A stretch of 64,000 nt of DNA from Magicicada septendecula. Lineage: Eukaryota > Arthropoda > Insecta > Hemiptera > Cicadidae. The stretch is taken from NCBI GenBank assembly GCA_034769895.1, contig CM068375.1:252505542-252569541 (forward strand). The letters are read 5' to 3'. The notes under the pieces were generated by a model. It saw only the letters and a program-made list of their open reading frames with translations, did no database searches and was not told the DNA's origin. The position numbers and the translations under genes are program-made. Positions 45,139-59,700 of this stretch are shown here, piece by piece. Position 1 is the stretch's first letter. Each line of letters begins with the position of its first letter.

Positions 45139-46220
45139 CTGTATTTCAAAATAATGTTTATGTTAATATATATGTGTATAATTTCAAATTGTCTGTAGTG
45201 TTTAGCTGTTAGGTCTTGTACATATTGTGTAGTATTTATAGATTTGTGTTGAGTTTTGCATATAAGTGATAGAACTGAAATTTGAATGTATTGTGTTATG
45301 TCATGTTTTGTGAATTTTAATTGATTAAGTTTTTTGATGATAAACTTCAAGTTCTGTTGTTTATAATAAACTTCAAGTCTGTTCATTTGTATAATATTTC
45401 AAAATAATGTTTGCGTTTATATATTTGTATTATTTCAAATTGTTCTGTAGTGGTTAGCTGTTAGGTCTTGTACATAATGTGAAGTGTTTGTAGATTAGTG
45501 TTGAGTTTTGCATATAAGTGGTACAACTGAAATTTGAATGTATTATGTGTTAGTCATGTTTTGTGAATTTTTATTGAGAAAGTTTTTTATAATACAGTTC
45601 AAGTCTGTTCATTTGTATAATATTTAAAAATAATGTTTGCGTTTATATATTTGTATTATTTCAAATTGTTCTGTAGTGATTAGCTGTTAGGTCTTGTACA
45701 TAATGTGAAGTGTTTGTAGATTAGTGTTGAGTTTTCCATATAAGTGGTACAACTGAAATTTGAGTGTATTATGTGTTAGTCATGTTTTGTGAATTTTTAT
45801 TGAGAAAGTTTTTTATAATACAGTTCAAGTCTGTTCATTTGTATAATATTTCAAAATAATGTTTGCGTTTATATATTTGTATTATTTCAAATTGTTCTGT
45901 AGTGATTAGCTGTTAGGTCTTGTACATAATGTGAAGTGTTTGTAGATTAGTGTTGAGTTTTGCATATAAGTGGTACAACTGAAATTTGAATGTATTATGT
46001 GTTAGTCATGTTTTGTGAATTTTTATTGAGAAAGCTTTTTATAATACAGTTCAAGTCTGTTCATGTGTATAATATTTCAAAATAATGTTTGCGTTTATAT
46101 ATTTGTATTATTTCAGATTGTTCTGTAGTGATTAGCTGTTAGGTCTTGTACATAATGTGAAGTGTTTGTAGATTTGTTTGACTTTTGTATGTAACTAGTA
46201 GAACTGGAATTTGAATTATT
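45139..46220 (+). repeat. 3' tandem repeats of unit 3
   Basis: Five copies of the 226-bp repeat, nearly identical in order and sequence to those of unit 2. Confidence 0.85.
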
Positions 46221-47062
46221 ATGTCTTATGTAATATTTTATAAATTTGCTTAGTTAATTCTACTCACTGTATGTTTTTTTTTTGTAATTTAAAATGTTTT
46301 TGAGTAAAAATAAAAATAAAATACTTAAATTTGTTTTTCCTTGATTTTTACCTAAGTGTTTATCAACTATTTGTGACCTTATGTCAATAAAATGCACAGT
46401 GGTTTTCAAAAACAAATGATTAATATCCTTGAAACCAAAGGCAATTAAAGTGTATTTTCATTAAAGCAAAGTAAAGACATTTTCAATTATTTGTAAACAA
46501 GTGTTTATTAAAAGATAAATTTGTATGAACGTTTTATACACAGAATGTTTTGTTGATGCCACGTACTTAAAAATTGTAAAAACCTAATTACTTTGTTGAT
46601 GTAACTAGTACAGTTAATGGTTTGTAAATGTAAGTTTTCTAATTTTTTAATTCACTTTTCATGCATTTGCTTACTAAATTTTGATTAAAATGTTTTAAGT
46701 TTTTAGACATTTTACATGTCTACCTTGAAACACTGTAATTATAATTTTTTTAACATTTTTCTGTAATTACAATGACATGAAAATATGTCTGATGAAACTA
46801 AACGTTTAAGAGTAATTTCAAATAAAGCCTAGCAGCATTTCCTTTTTTAGATTTCCCGCCTATGCAGCAGAGGATAATACAGTATACTGGAGTCACGTGA
46901 CTATACTGCATTGACTTGTAAAGCTCATGTGACAGTAACTGAATTAGTGTCAGTGATTGATACACTTACCTTGCTATGATTTTTTTCAAGTGTATAAAAG
47001 TATAATCAAAATCAGCCACATATAATTTTACCAGTTTAGTATAATACACTTATGTGTTGCAG

Positions 47063-49294
47063 GTTTCAGCAGTGGGTGGACTTTTGTCAGGACAAAAGTT
47101 TTGAAAATATAGTAGGCCGCGTACACAGGATAGTCTGTGAGGACCATTTTACACCTGAGGACTTCATTGGGAACAGACTGCGGCCTACTGTGGAAGCAAC
47201 CTGTTGCTTACTACTTCAGTCACAGTAGCATGAGATCAGACATACTTGCTGAACTTATATTTTTCATCATTGACGCTTGTTGTAAAGCTGGTCTTTACGT
47301 TGTTGCTACTGTATGTGACATGGGAGCAACAAATATTAAGGCTTTGAAAATTATGGGTTCAGCAAACTCAGAGCATCCCTATTTCCTTTTCAACAACAGA
47401 CCCGTCTTTACCATCCTTGACCCTCCTCACCTCCTTAAGTGTACAAGGAACTTGTTTCTTAAATATAATATTAAATGCCATGTGGAGACTGGAAGTCTTG
47501 CATTTGATGGAGAGGCTAAGTGGGACCACATAAAAACAGTGTTTCACTGGGACAGAGGTGTTGCAATTTTCCGGCACCTCCACCATCTGACAAAACAACA
47601 TGTGCAGCCATTGGGGAGTCAGAAAATGAAGATGCGTCTTGCAGCACAGGTTCTGAGCCATAGAGTCGCTGCATGTATTAACTCTGCAGTGTCATGTGGT
47701 AAGTAAAACTATTGAGGTGACAAAAACTATAACTGTATAGCAAAATTCCATTTTCCCATAAAAATAACGGTTTTCAACAAGCATACATTTTGAATAGAAA
47801 TTTGATATTATTTTGACAGCATTTATTCCACCAGTTACAACTATTAACACTTATGAAATGTAAAATTATTTTAGTATAATATATTCTTATTGAAAAGTTA
47901 TATTTAATTAATAATGTAATCTATAGAAAATTGAAGAATTTTTTATATCTAGCAAAAATAATTTTAGAACAAATAACTTGTTTTTACCAAATTCAAGTCA
48001 ACTTTGTAATGTACATGGAAGCAGGAACTTTTATATGAAATATTAAAGGGCATAAACTGTCTAATTTTTTGCATGTGTGTTGCATAGTACTGACCATAAA
48101 AGAGTTTATAAAAATATGGTAATGGACCTCAGTTCCTTACAATATATGTAATTAATATGATACAAAATTAATTATTTCTGTATAAGTATTGACATAATTT
48201 GATTTATTCTATTTGATTTTTTCTTATCTATTTTTAATCTTTGTTATTTTTTAGGAATTGTAGAACCTTCTGCAATGACAACTGCAGCATTTGTCAAAGA
48301 GTGTGACAACCTGTTCGACTCTTTCAATGGCTGCATCAAAAACAAGTCAGGAAAACCTCTTCGGTCTCCACTTAGTGATGACAGCATACACATGGCATTT
48401 TGGCAGCAGGCTGTACACTTCGTCAACTCGTGGCACTTCCAGAGGCCAGATCGGCGGACATTTAGGCCACATTCACAGGAAGGCTGGCTGACAACCATAA
48501 ATGCAGTAATGCAATTATGGAAGTCAGTCAGGGAAGAATGTGAAGACATTCGATTTTTATCAGTCAGATGTCTGAATCAAGATCCACTGGAGAATGTTTT
48601 TGGTTCTGTTCGAGCGAACTGTGGAGCCAATAATAATCCTACTGTGCCACAGTTTGTTGATGCTCTTAAGACCTGCATCATCAATGGGCTTGCATTTCAG
48701 AATCTTAAAAATGCTAACTGCCTGGATGATGATGCAGATCTTTTAAGTAATCTTCAAACTTTCCTTGGTTCTGACATTCTGACTGATAAACGCAGTGAAT
48801 TTACTCCATACACTGCTGACACCAATTCTGTTACTTGTGACAAAGAGCCTGACGTCTCATTTAATGTGAATCGGTTGTCCACAGCGTATGTAAGTGGATT
48901 TACTGCCAGAAAACTTTTAGGCAATAGTACATGTGACGACTGCAGAGCAGGTCTCTGCTCCAATGACACAAATAAACTTTCTCATCTGGGTATTCTATTC
49001 AGAGAGTACACTGAGGGCACAGAAACACGGCTTACATATCCATCAGAAAATTTGGTTACCTGTGTTTCTCAATGTGCTAACGTTGTGGATGAAATAATGG
49101 ATGAGAAATGCTATTTGGACAAGTTGACAGAAGTCGTCGTGTGTGCAATTACACAAAAAGTTAGTTTCACATGGCTAATGAACTGCTGTGAAGTCCATTA
49201 TGAAACAAACTTGCAACATTTTTTAAAAGTTATATTTAAAACATGTGTTAGGTGGTGGGTTACAAGAAGAAATAATGAAATGAACAACAAATAA
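47063..49294 (+). pseudogene. P-like transposase remnant, unit 4
   Basis: Exon 2 begins at 47063 with the second half of the THAP finger (C55, H58), then jumps at 47190/47191 into WKQPVAYYF, out of frame, losing the coiled coil, IFDEMSI and the shared stop. The exon 2 tail (to 47698) and complete exon 3 (48255-49294) follow. Exon 1 is absent. Non-functional. Confidence 0.9.
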
Positions 49295-49881
49295 ATTTGT
49301 ACACGTTTTAAATATTTATATTAATTTTATATGAAATTTAATTAACGTAATATATTCATTAATGGAAAGATGGTATCTGCAACAAATGATATGCTGTACT
49401 TTTTAATGTGGGTATTAAATTCTGAGAGTACAGAGTCTAACGTATCCATCAAAAAATTTAGTCACGTGTGTTGCTCAGTATTCAGGTTTGTGGATAAAAT
49501 ACTTGATACAGACATGTAAAAACATTTGTAGACTCCTATAAAATATGTATAGTCTCATGGTGCAGACATAAAAACAATTGTTTAGCTGAAACAAAAAGGT
49601 ATGTTAAAAATCACTAAATAATTGACCAATAATTTATTATGACAATGTTTTGCTTTGGTGTAAGGATGGTCTCTGCTCTGTAAGGATTAGTGTTGTTCAG
49701 TGTGTTAATCTTGTGAATGAAGTACTTTACGTGAGTATATCAATTTAATTGATTATCAGAATTGACAAATGTACTATTCAGGAACAATTTAGGTTTTAAA
49801 TTCATATTGGGCTTCTATGCAGTTCATTAATCTAAAGGTTTTCTGGGTCTTTTGCCAATAAACTTCTTAGTCTGATGATTT

Positions 49882-50963
49882 CTGTATTTCAAAATAATGT
49901 TTATGTTAATATATATGTGTATAATTTCAAATTGTCTGTAGTGTTTAGCTGTTAGGTCTTGTACATATTGTGTAGTATTTATAGATTTGTGTTGAGTTTT
50001 GCATATAAGTGATAGAACTGAAATTTGAATGTATTGTGTTATGTCATGTTTTGTGAATTTTAATTGATTAAGTTTTTTGATGATAAACTTCAAGTTCTGT
50101 TGTTTATAATAAACTTCAAGTCTGTTCATTTGTATAATATTTCAAAATAATGTTTGCGTTTATATATTTGTATTATTTCAAATTGTTCTGTAGTGGTTAG
50201 CTGTTAGGTCTTGTACATAATGTGAAGTGTTTGTAGATTAGTGTTGAGTTTTGCATATAAGTGGTACAACTGAAATTTGAATGTATTATGTGTTAGTCAT
50301 GTTTTGTGAATTTTTATTGAGAAAGTTTTTTATAATACAGTTCAAGTCTGTTCATTTGTATAATATTTAAAAATAATGTTTGCGTTTATATATTTGTATT
50401 ATTTCAAATTGTTCTGTAGTGATTAGCTGTTAGGTCTTGTACATAATGTGAAGTGTTTGTAGATTAGTGTTGAGTTTTCCATATAAGTGGTACAACTGAA
50501 ATTTGAGTGTATTATGTGTTAGTCATGTTTTGTGAATTTTTATTGAGAAAGTTTTTTATAATACAGTTCAAGTCTGTTCATTTGTATAATATTTCAAAAT
50601 AATGTTTGCGTTTATATATTTGTATTATTTCAAATTGTTCTGTAGTGATTAGCTGTTAGGTCTTGTACATAATGTGAAGTGTTTGTAGATTAGTGTTGAG
50701 TTTTGCATATAAGTGGTACAACTGAAATTTGAATGTATTATGTGTTAGTCATGTTTTGTGAATTTTTATTGAGAAAGCTTTTTATAATACAGTTCAAGTC
50801 TGTTCATGTGTATAATATTTCAAAATAATGTTTGCGTTTATATATTTGTATTATTTCAGATTGTTCTGTAGTGATTAGCTGTTAGGTCTTGTACATAATG
50901 TGAAGTGTTTGTAGATTTGTTTGACTTTTGTATGTAACTAGTAGAACTGGAATTTGAATTATT
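49882..50963 (+). repeat. 3' tandem repeats of unit 4
   Basis: Five copies of the 226-bp repeat, as in unit 3. Confidence 0.85.
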
Positions 50964-51805
50964 ATGTCTTATGTAATATTTTATAAATTTGCTTAGTTAA
51001 TTCTACTCACTGTATGTTTTTTTTTTGTAATTTAAAATGTTTTTGAGTAAAAATAAAAATAAAATACTTAAATTTGTTTTTCCTTGATTTTTACCTAAGT
51101 GTTTATCAACTATTTGTGACCTTATGTCAATAAAATGCACAGTGGTTTTCAAAAACAAATGATTAATATCCTTGAAACCAAAGGCAATTAAAGTGTATTT
51201 TCATTAAAGCAAAGTAAAGACATTTTCAATTATTTGTAAACAAGTGTTTATTAAAAGATAAATTTGTATGAACGTTTTATACACAGAATGTTTTGTTGAT
51301 GCCACGTACTTAAAAATTGTAAAAACCTAATTACTTTGTTGATGTAACTAGTACAGTTAATGGTTTGTAAATGTAAGTTTTCTAATTTTTTAATTCACTT
51401 TTCATGCATTTGCTTACTAAATTTTGATTAAAATGTTTTAAGTTTTTAGACATTTTACATGTCTACCTTGAAAAACTGTAATTATTATTTTTTTAACATT
51501 TTTCTGTAATTACAATGACATGAAAATATGTCTGATGAAACTAAACGTTTAAGAGTAATTTCAAATAAAGCCTAGCAGCATTTCCTTTTTTAGATTTCCC
51601 GCCTATGCAGCAGAGGATAATACAGTATACTGGAGTCACGTGACTATACTGCATTGACTTGTAAAGCTCATGTGACAGTAACTGAATTAGTGTCAGTGAT
51701 TGATACACTTACCTTGCTATGATTTTTTTCAAGTGTATAAAAGTATAATCAAAATCAGCCACATATAATTTTACCAGTTTAGTATAATACACTTATGTGT
51801 TGCAG

Positions 51806-54037
51806 GTTTCAGCAGTGGGTGGACTTTTGTCAGGACAAAAGTTTTGAAAATATAGTAGGCCGTGTACACAGGATAGTCTGTGAGGACCATTTTACACCTG
51901 AGGACTTCATTGGGAACAGACTGCGGCCTACTGTGGAAGCAACCTGTTGCTTACTACTTCAGTCACAGTAGCATGAGATCAGACATACTTGCTGAACTTA
52001 TATTTTTCATCATTGACGCTTGTTGTAAAGCTGGTCTTTACGTTGTTGCTACTGTATGTGACATGGGAGCAACAAATATTAAGGCTTTGAAAATTATGGG
52101 TTCAGCAAACTCAGAGCATCCCTATTTCCTTTTCAACAACAGACCCGTCTTTACCATCCTTGACCCTCCTCACCTCCTTAAGTGTACAAGGAACTTGTTT
52201 CTTAAATATAATATTAAATGCCATGTGGAGACTGGAAGTCTTGCATTTGATGGAGAGGCTAAGTGGGACCACATAAAAACAGTGTTTCACTGGGACAGAG
52301 GTGTTGCAATTTTCCGGCACCTCCACCATCTGACAAAACAACATGTGCAGCCATTGGGGAGTCAGAAAATGAAGATGCGTCTTGCAGCACAGGTTCTGAG
52401 CCATAGAGTCGCTGCATGTATTAACTCTGCAGTGTCATGTGGTAAGTAAAACTATTGAGGTGACAAAAACTATAACTGTATAGCAAAATTCCATTTTCCC
52501 ATAAAAATAACGGTTTTCAACAAGCATACATTTTGAATAGAAATTTGATATTATTTTGACAGCATTTATTCCACCAGTTACAACTATTAACACTTATGAA
52601 ATGTAAAATTATTTTAGTATAATATATTCTTATTGAAAAGTTATATTTAATTAATAATGTAATCTATAGAAAATTGAAGAATTTTTTATATCTAGCAAAA
52701 ATAATTTTAGAACAAATAACTTGTTTTTACCAAATTCAAGTCAACTTTGTAATGTACATGGAAGCAGGAACTTTTATATGAAATATTAAAGGGCATAAAC
52801 TGTCTAATTTTTTGCATGTGTGTTGCGTAGTACTGACCATAAAAGAGTTTATAAAAATATGGTAATGGACCTCAGTTCCTTACAATATATGTAATTAATA
52901 TGATACAAAATTAATTATTTCTGTATAAGTATTGACATAATTTGATTTATTCTATTTGATTTTTTCTTATCTATTTTTAATCTTTGTTATTTTTTAGGAA
53001 TTGTAGAACCTTCTGCAATGACAACTGCAGCATTTGTCAAAGAGTGTGACAACCTGTTCGACTCTTTCAATGGCTGCATCAAAAACAAGTCAGGAAAACC
53101 TCTTCGGTCTCCACTTAGTGATGACAGCATACACATGGCATTTTGGCAGCAGGCTGTACACTTCGTCAACTCGTGGCACTTCCAGAGGCCAGATCGGCGG
53201 ACATTTAGGCCACATTCACAGGAAGGCTGGCTGACAACCATAAATGCAGTAATGCAATTATGGAAGTCAGTCAGGGAAGAATGTGAAGACATTCGATTTT
53301 TATCAGTCAGATGTCTGAATCAAGATCCACTGGAGAATGTTTTTGGTTCTGTTCGAGCGAACTGTGGAGCCAATAATAATCCTACTGTGCCACAGTTTGT
53401 TGATGCTCTTAAGACCTGCATCATCAATGGGCTTGCATTTCAGAATCTTAAAAATGCTAACTGCCTGGATGATGATGCAGATCTTTTAAGTAATCTTCAA
53501 ACTTTCCTTGGTTCTGACATTCTGACTGATAAACGCAGTGAATTTACTCCATACACTGCTGACACCAATTCTGTTACTTGTGACAAAGAGCCTGACGTCT
53601 CATTTAATGTGAATCGGTTGTCCACAGCGTATGTAAGTGGATTTACTGCCAGAAAACTTTTAGGCAATAGTACATGTGACGACTGCAGAGCAGGTCTCTG
53701 CTCCAATGACACAAATAAACTTTCTCATCTGGGTATTCTATTCAGAGAGTACACTGAGGGCACAGAAACACGGCTTACATATCCATCAGAAAATTTGGTT
53801 ACCTGTGTTTCTCAATGTGCTAACGTTGTGGATGAAATAATGGATGAGAAATGCTATTTGGACAAGTTGACAGAAGTCGTCGTGTGTGCAATTACACAAA
53901 AAGTTAGTTTCACATGGCTAATGAACTGCTGTGAAGTCCATTATGAAACAAACTTGCAACATTTTTTAAAAGTTATATTTAAAACATGTGTTAGGTGGTG
54001 GGTTACAAGAAGAAATAATGAAATGAACAACAAATAA
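51806..54037 (+). pseudogene. P-like transposase remnant, unit 5
   Basis: Same structure as unit 4: partial THAP finger, out-of-frame jump to WKQPVAYYF, exon 2 tail to 52441, exon 3 at 52998-54037. Confidence 0.9.
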
Positions 54038-54624
54038 ATTTGTACACGTTTTAAATATTTATATTAATTTTATATGAAATTTAATTAACGTAATATATTC
54101 ATTAATGGAAAGATGGTATCTGCAACAAATGATATGCTGTACTTTTTAATGTGGGTATTAAATTCTGAGAGTACAGAGTCTAACGTATCCATCAAAAAAT
54201 TTAGTCACGTGTGTTGCTCAGTATTCAGGTTTGTGGATAAAATACTTGATACAGACATGTAAAAACATTTGTAGACTCCTATAAAATATGTATAGTCTCA
54301 TGGTGCAGACATAAAAACAATTGTTTAGCTGAAACAAAAAGGTATGTTAAAAATCACTAAATAATTGACCAATAATTTATTATGACAATGTTTTGCTTTG
54401 GTGTAAGGTTGGTCTCTGCTCTGTAAGGATTAGTGTTGTTCAGTGTGTTAATCTTGTGAATGAAGTACTTTACGTGAGTATATCAATTTAATTGATTATC
54501 AGAATTGACAAATGTACTATTCAGGAACAATTTAGGTTTTAAATTCATATTGGGCTTCTATGCAGTTCATTAATCTAAAGGTTTTCTGGGTCTTTTGCCA
54601 ATAAACTTCTTAGTCTGATGATTT

Positions 54625-55706
54625 CTGTATTTCAAAATAATGTTTATGTTAATATATATGTGTATAATTTCAAATTGTCTGTAGTGTTTAGCTGTTAGGT
54701 CTTGTACATATTGTGTAGTATTTATAGATTTGTGTTGAGTTTTGCATATAAGTGATAGAACTGAAATTTGAATGTATTGTGTTATGTCATGTTTTGTGAA
54801 TTTTAATTGATTAAGTTTTTTGATGATAAACTTCAAGTTCTGTTGTTTATAATAAACTTCAAGTCTGTTCATTTGTATAATATTTCAAAATAATGTTTGC
54901 GTTTATATATTTGTATTATTTCAAATTGTTCTGTAGTGGTTAGCTGTTAGGTCTTGTACATAATGTGAAGTGTTTGTAGATTAGTGTTGAGTTTTGCATA
55001 TAAGTGGTACAACTGAAATTTGAATGTATTATGTGTTAGTCATGTTTTGTGAATTTTTATTGAGAAAGTTTTTTATAATACAGTTCAAGTCTGTTCATTT
55101 GTATAATATTTAAAAATAATGTTTGCGTTTATATATTTGTATTATTTCAAATTGTTCTGTAGTGATTAGCTGTTAGGTCTTGTACATAATGTGAAGTGTT
55201 TGTAGATTAGTGTTGAGTTTTCCATATAAGTGGTACAACTGAAATTTGAGTGTATTATGTGTTAGTCATGTTTTGTGAATTTTTATTGAGAAAGTTTTTT
55301 ATAATACAGTTCAAGTCTGTTCATTTGTATAATATTTCAAAATAATGTTTGCGTTTATATATTTGTATTATTTCAAATTGTTCTGTAGTGATTAGCTGTT
55401 AGGTCTTGTACATAATGTGAAGTGTTTGTAGATTAGTGTTGAGTTTTGCATATAAGTGGTACAACTGAAATTTGAATGTATTATGTGTTAGTCATGTTTT
55501 GTGAATTTTTATTGAGAAAGCTTTTTATAATACAGTTCAAGTCTGTTCATGTGTATAATATTTCAAAATAATGTTTGCGTTTATATATTTGTATTATTTC
55601 AGATTGTTCTGTAGTGATTAGCTGTTAGGTCTTGTACATAATGTGAAGTGTTTGTAGATTTGTTTGACTTTTGTATGTAACTAGTAGAACTGGAATTTGA
55701 ATTATT
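54625..55706 (+). repeat. 3' tandem repeats of unit 5
   Basis: Five copies of the 226-bp repeat. Confidence 0.85.
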
Positions 55707-56358
55707 ATGTCTTATGTAATATTTTATAAATTTGCTTAGTTAATTCTACTCACTGTATGTTTTTTTTTTGTAATTTAAAATGTTTTTGAGTAAAAATAAA
55801 AATAAAATACTTAAATTTGTTTTTCCTTGATTTTTACCTAAGTGTTTATCAACTATTTGTGACCTTATGTCAATAAAATGCACAGTGGTTTTCAAAAACA
55901 AATGATTAATATCCTTGAAACCAAAGGCAATTAAAGTGTATTTTCATTAAAGCAAAGTAAAGACATTTTCAATTATTTGTAAACAAGTGTTTATTAAAAG
56001 ATAAATTTGTATGAACGTTTTATACACAGAATGTTTTGTTGATGCCACGTACTTAAAAATTGTAAAAACCTAATTACTTTGTTGATGTAACTAGTACAGT
56101 TAATGGTTTGTAAATGTAAGTTTTCTAATTTTTTAATTCACTTTTCATGCATTTGCTTACTAAATTTTGATTAAAATGTTTTAAGTTTTTAGACATTTTA
56201 CATGTCTACCTTGAAACACTGTAATTATTATTTTTTTAACATTTTTCTGTAATTACAATGACATGAAAATATGTCTGATGAAACTAAACGTTTAAGAGTA
56301 ATTTCAAATAAAGCCTAGCAGCATTTCCTTTTTTAGATTTCCCGCCTATGCAGCAGAG

Positions 56359-56401
56359 GATAATACAGTATACTGGGGTCACGTGACTATACTGCATTAT
56401 C
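56359..56401. repeat. 43-bp palindrome, unit 5
   Basis: As at 31944, with G for A in the asymmetric part (CTGGG). Confidence 0.9.
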
Positions 56402-56503
56402 ATTTAGCTCCACTTAGTTGACAGCCAAGCCACCACGAGCGCTAGAAACTTCAGTCAAAATTTTAACATTGGCTTTCCCCTCTCTATATATTCGTACTCT
56501 GTG

Positions 56504-56688
56504 GGTAGGACAGTTAAATAGGAGTTGTTGGTCATAAGTTTTGTCGGCTGCTATAAATTCACAGCCAGTCACAACGAGCGCTAGTGCGGCAGCTGGCAGC
56601 GCTGAAACGAGAAACTCGTGAGTTAGCGAATGGTTGGCGCTTCATCTTGGTCTTTCACGTGGAAGACGCCATTTTGGTCATTCCGAAC
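56504..56688. other. spacer between P-like units 5 and 6
   Basis: As the other spacers, with a small deletion (TCTTTCACG where others have TCTTTGCACG). Confidence 0.75.
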
Positions 56689-56750
56689 CACAGAGTACGA
56701 AAATATATTGCTGTAGCAGTCATATAGGATTTTTTTGTGAATATATAAAA

Positions 56751-59700
56751 ATGAAAACCTGTACAGTGAGAGGCTGCTACAATATTAATGATGGGAGTAG
56801 ACGTTTTTTTTATTTTCCACGGCGGAAACAAGAAGCACGGTAAGTACCTTATAAGAAACTTTATTTTTAAGTAGCTTTGATAATTAGTTAAGTTTCCGTA
56901 ATTGGATAGATTGTGAATATTTTCGGATCACAGTATATGTTGAATATAATTTTGTTGATACCAAGAGTATAAACGAAATCGAAGAGTATATTGTCGATAC
57001 CTTCAGTTATATCTGTAACAAAGCCTTAAAATTGAAAGACCAGGTATTCACTTTCTGCATTGAATAGACATTTCAACAGGCTTTACTATATTAAATTAGT
57101 GCCAGTACGACTAAGTACTAGTACTAATAGTAGCTGCCATTTAATCTAATATAAAGAAATTTAATCTATATAAAATAATTATCTTGTTGGTACATCCTCT
57201 TCGTTCACTTTTTTAAATATTATATATATAAACTTTCACTATGAACACTTATTTTAGTTTTATTTCCCAAACGTTTCAACGTGGTATACGTCTTCTTCAG
57301 TGTGAGTAAATACTGAATCATAGTTTCAGTGATATACTGTGAACATAATGTGATATAACTGTGAATAAATAATTTATATATATTAAATAAATAGTTTATA
57401 TATATACTATATAAAATGTGTATAGATTTATTGTAGTAGGCCTATAGTTGTATAACATTATTTTGAAAGGAGATTAAGAGATTTTTGGTGTATAGATTTA
57501 TTGTATCTTAAACAAAACAAGTAAGACGATTGAAGACAGAATATTATTGTATGCCAACAATACACCCTATAGCATATGGGAACTTATTTTCTGGTCAGTT
57601 GTAAATTAACAGTAGGCTAGATATTGGTGAGCCTATTTCTTTGTAAGGCTCAGAGTATAAAACGGTTACATAATTTTAATATTTATCACAGTATAATCAT
57701 TATTATCAGAGTTAGTAGAATCAAGAGTAGTTCATATCAAACGTGAGCATCTCGCAGCTGAATAAAGGAAAATATATATTAAAGAACTTGTACTTTATTC
57801 TTATTAAAGTATATATTATTCTCTGTATGCTGTTGATTAAGGAAAGTAGATTAGTTTTATTTATTTGTATATTGATTTTATAAATTTACATTTTGCTGAT
57901 TAACTTATTTAAGTTACATTAAAATTTTATTTGCTGTGACAATTTTATTTGTAACTTTGTAAATATAGTATATTTTACTTAGTGTTCATTTGGATTGACA
58001 CGGTTCACATTAATCACATTCCGCTCAATGTTTTCAGAATGTTTATATATCTTTCATAACAATATATACTTATATTTTTTCTATACACATATTTTATTAA
58101 TATTTACTTTTGTTGACTTGTAAAGCTCATGTGACAGTAACTGAATTAGTGTCAGTGATTGATACACTTACCTTGCTATGATTTTTTTCAAGTGTATAAA
58201 AGTATAATCAAAATCAGCCACATATAATTTTACCAGTTTAGTATAATACACTTATGTGTTGCAGGTTTCAGCAGTGGGTGGACTTTTGTCAGGACAAAAG
58301 TTTTGAAAATATAGTAGGCCGCGTACACAGGATAGTCTGTGAGGACCATTTTACACCTGAGGACTTCATTGGGAACAGACTGCGGCCTACTGCAATACCA
58401 AAACTTTGTGGTCCTCCACCCATTGCTGAAGAAGTAATGCAAGTGCCACTTGCCACAGGAGAAGATCAGCCTGCTGAGACAAGGAATGAACAAGTTCCGA
58501 GTACTTCAACTCCTCTCGCATTATCACCACACACATCCTATCCTACTACCTCATATATTTCTGCTACTTCCACACCTGTTCCTAACTGTAAAAGGAGATT
58601 ACGTTTTAGCACTCCTAGTCCTGCTGACCAAATATTGACAGAGCCATCTTCTTATTTTGGAGTACAGTATGAGGACTCTTATGCTGACCAAGGCAAATTT
58701 GATGAACGTTTATCTCACACGGTTACTTCATCAAATCTGTCTTATCAGGTTGATTCACTAACCTTACAAAATATTGCAATGACAAGGTATTCACAGTTGG
58801 ATACCCCTAGGAAGAAGTTCCTATACAAATATGCAAAGAAAAAGGAGAGTGAAATCAAAAAATTAACTAAGAAGTGCAAGAAAATGAGACGACAAATGCA
58901 GAACCTATGTGACCCAATGAATTTAACTGTAAATGCAGTTCATTCTTTGAGTAAGCATATGTCTGCTGCATCTCTTCTTTGCTTGTCTTCTTACTTAAAG
59001 TCCTCATGGAAAACACCACGGGCAAGGAGATGGACTGTTGAAGAAAAGACGTTAGCTTTGTCTTTGTACAAAAGAAGTCCAAAAGCTTACACATTATTTA
59101 GTAATATTTTGGCACTTCCTTGTAAAAAAACATTGAAACGTCTAGTCAACAAACTTCCTTTCAGCTCTGGGATAAATGATCAAATGTTCGCCACATTGAC
59201 CCAGCATGTTGATCAATTGAACAAATGGGACAGAATATGTACTCTTATTTTTGATGAAATGTCGATAAGAGAACATTTACAGTACAATTGTTCAAGTGAT
59301 AGAATTGATGGGTTTGAAGATCTTGGACACTAAGGTAGGACTGGACGTGTTGCTAATCATGCCCTTGTGTTCATGGTTCGTGGGCTGTTTCGGATGTGGA
59401 AGCAACCTGTTGCTTACTACTTCAGTCACAGTAGCACGAGATCAGACATACTTGCTGAACTTATATTTTTCATCATTGACGCTTGTTGTAAAGCTGGTCT
59501 TTACGTTGTTGCTACTGTATGTGACATGGGAGCAACAAATATTAAGGCTTTGAAAATTATGGGTTCAGCAAACTCAGAGCATCCCTATTTCCTTTTCAAC
59601 AACAGACCCGTCTTTACCATCCTTGACCCTCCTCACCTCCTTAAGTGTACAAGGAACTTGTTTCTTAAATATAATATTAAATGCCATGTGGAGACTGGAA

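Larger units (their letters stand above)
39740..46912 (+). mobile_element. P-like unit 3, 3' end lost
   Basis: The 5' end CACAGAGTACG is at 39740. The unit runs through the gene and 3' repeats but stops inside the palindrome at 46912, where it is joined to intron 1 sequence of unit 4. Terminal repeat and spacer are missing there. It carries private changes (Pro for Arg in RLPFSTP, Ile for Gly in RIVAIF), so units 4-6 did not simply derive from it. Confidence 0.85.
46913..51655 (+). mobile_element. P-like unit 4, doubly deleted (4,743-bp unit)
   Basis: It starts in intron 1 (GACTTGTAAAGC), because about 1.72 kb covering the previous unit's 3' end, the spacer, the 5' terminal repeat and exon 1 is gone. 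A second deletion of about 1.0 kb removes most of exon 2 (junction 47190/47191, TG microhomology). It has neither terminal repeat, so it cannot have arrived here by transposition in this form. Confidence 0.9.
51656..56503 (+). mobile_element. P-like unit 5, same two deletions as unit 4, 3' end kept
   Basis: Identical 5' junction (51655/51656) and exon 2 junction (51933/51934) to unit 4, so the two are tandem copies of one deleted unit. The 3' side is whole: palindrome at 56359-56401 (one substitution in the core flank) and CGTACTCTGTG ending 56503. Confidence 0.9.

Noticed and set aside
47137-47706. 189-codon frame starting MRTILHL... as a new fusion protein in units 4 and 5
   Set aside because: It starts out of frame within THAP codons and arises from the deletion junction; there is no evidence of a real start.
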